Shown here: piece by piece, positions 59,601-64,000 of the stretch
Numbering within the stretch: the stretch's first letter is position 1
Layout: each line of letters starts with the position of its first letter
Origin: Orbilia blumenaviensis
Taxonomy: Eukaryota > Ascomycota > Orbiliomycetes > Orbiliales > Orbiliaceae
Assembly (NCBI GenBank): GCA_036872755.1
Contig: JAVHNS010000003.1
Location: 2,170,001-2,234,000, forward strand
Direction: 5' to 3'
DNA length: 64,000 bases
Translations under genes and position numbers: made by a program
The notes under the pieces: model-generated
Told to the model about the DNA's origin: nothing
Seen by the model: only the letters and a program-made list of their open reading frames with translations
The model's database searches: none

Positions 59601-59954
59601 GCCCTTGTGCTTCATAACCTTATCGCCGTCGACATCAGAGTAGTACCAGCGGTTGCACTGGGAACAGTAGATCAACGGAGGCAAAGAACGGTACGGGAAA
59701 AGCCGAGACGATACGCCATACTTCGACATTATCATTATTATTATTTGATATCATTCTGGGAGGCCTATGACTGTTTTCACACACATCTGTCTAATATTTA
59801 CCAGCACAGTATCATAATTTTCTAAAATCAAAAATACCACCTGGACGGAAATATATTTTTTATTATCAAATGCTGTAGCTCGTGGTCCAGCAGCTCAGAT
59901 ATTTCTTGTTTTACAGTCTATCCTGGTATTCTTCAAACTACGTATATTTCAAAA

Positions 59955-62900
59955 ATGGGTCCAACATTAGATATTCAACGGCCACCGTTTCCAACGGCAG
60001 AGACAGTTATCGACTCAGAAGACGAACTGGATAACCTGGACGAAAGAGTTACAGTTGGAAACCACAAACCGAACAAAGGTGGATTAGACACATGGGTCAA
60101 CAAGCCAGCGCATAAAAAGAACAAAAGCGACGAAAAGAACAATAGTGGTAACAGTCGTACGGGAGCAGGCAAGGAAAGGAACAAGAGGTGGAGCGTGGGA
60201 GTCCCGCCGTTGACGGTGAATACTTCTGAGAAGCGCCAACAACCGCAGGGAAGGATTAGGACTATGTCAATGTCTGAGGCTACGAGACAAGGATTCGGTA
60301 AGCAAGCATACGTCTCTTTCTCGGGTTTTTGAAGTCATTGTCATATCTACATAATTACCACGTCTCTGCTTCTGGTTTGTTTATGGACGTCGGCCTCGTC
60401 CAATGGTGTGGCTATCGCATGTTTACACTGGTTTCTGTTTTTGGATTTTGAGTCTGTGGTTTTTTTCCCTTCCTATCAGCTTGTGACGGACCATGCAAGT
60501 GGGCTTAACAGGCATGGTTGTTTGTCATGTTGCATTCTTCCACGATCCACTTTTTGCTGTCGAGCTTTTCTAGCTGCAGACGCATGCTGCATGACTATTA
60601 TTTAGTTTAATGGGTAAGGGTGTTTGGTTTGGGACCCTCGTCGTGGATACCCGTTATTCCTGTTGCAATTTTTTTCCTCCCACATTTTTTTCTCTTTCCT
60701 TCTCTCTTTTTCGTGGTTTGCCCACAGAAAAACCGAGAAATAGAACGAAGGGGAAAAAAGGGCAAGAAATTTCTGTGGCCAGTGTCTCGATAGCTCTCGG
60801 CTTCGAGACCTTGCCCTTGTCCCGTTCAAGCGCTTGTCCCAACTCTCATTGGTCAAAAGTTTTCCCACCCAAGAACAGGCTGCTCTTGTTGGAGAAGCAG
60901 GCTAGGATTTCCCTTTCGTGAAAAATATTTTCGCCCGTCCGCATTTGCCCAGCTGCAGCCGACGAAGGGTGTCCCAGTTCCAATGGTTCATTTCCTTCGT
61001 TTTGTCGCGGAGGGTACTAGAAGGACCTGGAGAGAATGAAGGGAGTTTTTCCGGCTTCAGGGGAACAGTGTCGATAACCGCCTCGGTGGCCTTTTATGCC
61101 ACTCATATTAAGCATCGTCGCCAAAAGATTCGCCTTTGTTCTTCGGTGCTCGTGGGGTTTAGACTGCCGTCCCGAACTTGCACTTTCCCAGGTTGTGCGC
61201 CCCGCATTTTGGATTTCTGGTCTGGCGGGTTTGATATGTCCCAAATAGCGCCTTACCTTACATGCCCTTTTCCCTTCGCCTCTTAGCCTCTTCTGTTTTT
61301 TGTAGTTCTTATTCCTATTATTATTCCTTAGCCTCCCTTTTTTGCGTTATCCCCCAAGGCAAAGGTAAATCGCCCATGCTCCATACCCGTTTTGTGGAGC
61401 AGCGGGCGACTGTTTACTTTTAGCTGCATGGGACTATTATACCAGACACAGGCAGACTGCAGACTCTTACCCCGTGCTAGTCTTGTTTTTTCTCTTTCTT
61501 CTCTCTTTCTTTTCCTTCTTTACTAGCTTTTAAGGTGTCCCGCCGGAACTAATTTAATTAATTCGTGGGAAGCAGCCAGTGAAAAGCCAACTCACATCCT
61601 GACGAGTCTTCCTCTGTCGTCTTCGTCTTCGTCCAACAGGGACTCCAGCAAGAACTCGAACAGCCATTCGCTGCCCACACCGGCTGCCAGCCCATCATCC
61701 ACATCTCCGCCAATTGACTCCAAGATTGGGCCCATTAATAATCGCAATCACATTAATATTAGCAGCAGTAGCAGCAATATTAGCACTGTTAGCAGCAGCA
61801 TCTCTACGTCAGCAACAGCTGGAGCTAATTCCTGTTCCAGTTCGAACAGTTCCACTGTCAGCAGCCTTACTGCAAAGTTTTCCGCAGCTGCTGCAGCTGC
61901 TGCACAACAGCAGGGCAGGAACATCTCTTCGTCTTCGATAGCATCGGGAACTAACTCTAACTCTAATAATTCTAACCCCAACCCGAAGCCTGCTCGTCCG
62001 CGATCTTATTCTGCGTACCCCTCCAGTGCTTCATATTCCTCAGAGGCCTTTATATCTAGCCTTCACAAGCCCCCTACGCCCGTCTCCATATCCGAAGACG
62101 ACGAGGAGGGCGAGAGCTCAGGCTCACACCACTTAGCCATGCCTGCCATAAAAAAGCCTCATCCTCAGAAGGCGGGCCAGCCAGTTCCTGTGGCCCCCTC
62201 ATCCGTAGTCTCTGCTTCATCAGGCTCATCTTCCCCCTCAGTATCTTCTGGTTCCTCAGGCTCATCGCTTGAGCAGGACTCTTCCAGACTAGCAAATTTT
62301 AGAAAGCTATCTGGCCTTCAAACCCAGAATAATGGATACTTCGCTTCCGTAAGCGACGAGGTCCAGTCACCTATGCCAGAAGCCCCAGCTCCACCATCCA
62401 GAGGCTCCGCCGCCACTTCTGAAGCCTCGAGCTCCGAAGATATCATGAAACATAGCGAGCAGAAACAGGGCGGCTTCGCTCCACCTGGCTCTGTGCCGAC
62501 TCCAAAATCTGCTGTTCCTCCTGCAAAGAATATCAATGCTCGACCGCCAACCCACAGCCGCACTTATTCCAATGCGACGGTTACTGGTCCTGAATACGAT
62601 CAAGATGCATACGGCCAAGATGCATATGGTGCTTACCCGTACCCGCCAATCCACCGCAAGAGGAACTCCTTCTCCAGCAGCGCTAGTCGTCAAACAGCCA
62701 TCGCTGGTATCGCTCAGGGTGCCCCAGCCGGGCTAGGACTCGATGCCAGCGTTTTCGAATTTCTTGACGAGGGTGAAGAGGATCAAGCTGCTCACGAGGA
62801 GGAACAACAGGCGGCTTCTGACGTCTCTGCGCAAATTCCTGATCCAGCCCCAGTTCCTCCCCGACAGACCCCAGCACCGGAACCTCGGCCAAAGACTCCT

Positions 62901-64000
62901 GTTAAGCTAGCCAGTCCCAAGAAGGCCACTCCAACATCTACACTTCCTCCTAGAGCCACTCCTTCTCATCCTCAGGACCCTTACTTCTCTTCTCCACAGT
63001 CCTACGGCGCATATGGTGCCTACCCGATGCACTATGACCCTTACATGCAACCAGAACCCGTTCCTGCGGACCCAACTCTTCAACCTGCTCCACCTATGCC
63101 TCCCATGGCCGACCCTTATAAGAACCTACCCCCCGAGGCTGCTGATAACGCTATGGTCCACACCCCGCAAAAATCCAACTTCAAGGAATCTGTGCACGCC
63201 CGTCGGGCGGCTGCAGCCGCAGTTGCGGCAGAGGCCCAGGCCCAAGCTCAGGCGACCGTTGCCGCGACCGAGATCGAGGAATACCACGAGGATGACTACT
63301 CAGCATACTCTTCATATGTCTCACCACAAGCTCCACCATCTTATCGCGGTCGCCCACGCATGGCGCCTAACCAACGTGCCCCGCCACCCCCTCCACCTCC
63401 ACAAGCCGACATGTATGGTGGATATCCTCCACACCCACCACCACCACCACCTCAAAGAGGCTTCCAAGAAGCATATCCACCACACCCACACCCACACCAA
63501 CACCAACCGTACGGACGACAGCCACCACCTCCGCCACCACAACAACAGCAACAGCAACAAAGGAACATGTATGGTCCCGGTCCTCAGTATAACATGAGAG
63601 GCCAACACCCACCACCACCAACTTCGAGCTTGAACGGTGGCTACGGGAAGAACTTTGGTGGTAGCCAAGTCAGCAGCTACTCTCCTAACTTTGGATCCAT
63701 GCTCAATTCGAATGTCTCTGAGATGGCTACAACAGTTCTTGGTGGGCGATGGAACCACATGAATGCCAGACAACATGCCCCCAGCAATCTTAGCATGGCT
63801 TACAACCAACCTGGGTATGACGACTACTATGGAGGTTACGAAGGATACTATGAACAGGGCCAATATCATCAAGAGGAACCGGAGTACGAGGAACCACGTA
63901 GCATTCCATCCGCTAGCCCACAATATTCGAAGCGTCGACCCAACTCTGGCGAATTTGGAACACCCAACAAGAGGAACAGCATCCACGGGCAGTGGACCGC
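59955..64000 (+). CDS. Large low-complexity protein, 3' end cut by window edge
   Basis: Exon 1 is 59955-60297 (ATG at 59955; acidic motif VIDSEDELDNLDE; basic region; MSMSEATRQGF). A reading frame then stays open from about 61.55 kb to the window end. The best phase-1 acceptor is GGAAGCAG at 61575, after CTAATTTAATTAATT, giving an intron of about 1278 nt; extra exons inside it are possible. Exon 2 is Ser/Asn-rich, then Pro/Ala/Tyr-rich, with AAAAAA, poly-Gln and a His-Pro block near 63420-63500. Tyr-Gly repeats (YGAYGAY; DDYYGGYEGYYE) follow. No folded domain is visible before the edge. It resembles large disordered fungal regulatory or RNA-associated proteins, but I do not recognise a family. 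Confidence 0.7.

Larger units (their letters stand above)
52408..59954. other. 7.5-kb region with almost no coding signal
   Basis: No long frame, no family motif and few ATG-initiated frames. The first part (about 52.4-54.3 kb) is AT-rich and looks degenerate, possibly a decayed element, but no reverse transcriptase, integrase or transposase remnant could be read. An imperfect inverted repeat lies at 55307-55378. A weak two-exon gene candidate lies at 56306-56648. The last 500 bases are pyrimidine-rich and look like the leader of the next gene. Confidence 0.45.

Noticed and set aside
63013..63986. His/Thr-rich plus frame and Val/Trp-rich minus frame at the window end
   Set aside because: Shadows of the open frame that encodes the low-complexity protein; that frame runs through to base 64000.

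Overview
The window is nuclear DNA of a filamentous ascomycete (Pezizomycotina). Short introns of about 55-115 nt, with GTANGT donors, CTAAC/CTAAT-type branch sites and AG acceptors, interrupt most genes. Markers of the group include an ApsB/Mto1-type microtubule-organiser protein, a GPI-deacylase-like winged-helix STAND NTPase and a kexin-processed secreted repeat protein. The class cannot be fixed from sequence alone. All exon joins below were worked out by hand from splice motifs and codon phase. Every complete spliced model has a length divisible by three.

Left arm (1-12.7 kb): an accessory block of fungal NLR / self-nonself type. It holds the C-terminal part of a STAND NTPase with an ankyrin start (minus strand, running off the left edge), an uncharacterised 286-aa intronless protein, a seven-exon ankyrin-subtilisin fusion, and an HNH-nuclease-fold protein. 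Gaps are long and AT-rich.

Middle (15.3-28 kb): arginase preceded by clustered GATA-factor motifs, a mitochondrial RMD1/MRX10-family protein with an unusual proline-rich tail, a secreted repeat precursor with two kexin sites, a membrane-anchored histidine-acid-phosphatase-like protein, a PEX11-type peroxin, and an AT-hook/Myb-like protein.

Right (28.3-64 kb): two very large co-directional coiled-coil genes (about 1504 aa of unknown role, and about 1664 aa ApsB/Mto1-like), a 1307-aa proline-rich protein with a C-terminal UBA domain, a PML1/SNIP1 splicing factor, a 7.5-kb stretch with almost no coding signal, and the 5' part of a large low-complexity gene cut by the right edge. The housekeeping genes do not form a pathway. 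Only the left arm looks functionally themed.

Two large reading frames have no stop inside the window, because they run off an edge (1-2040 minus; about 61.5-64.0 kb plus). No rRNA, tRNA, CRISPR array or intact transposon was seen.
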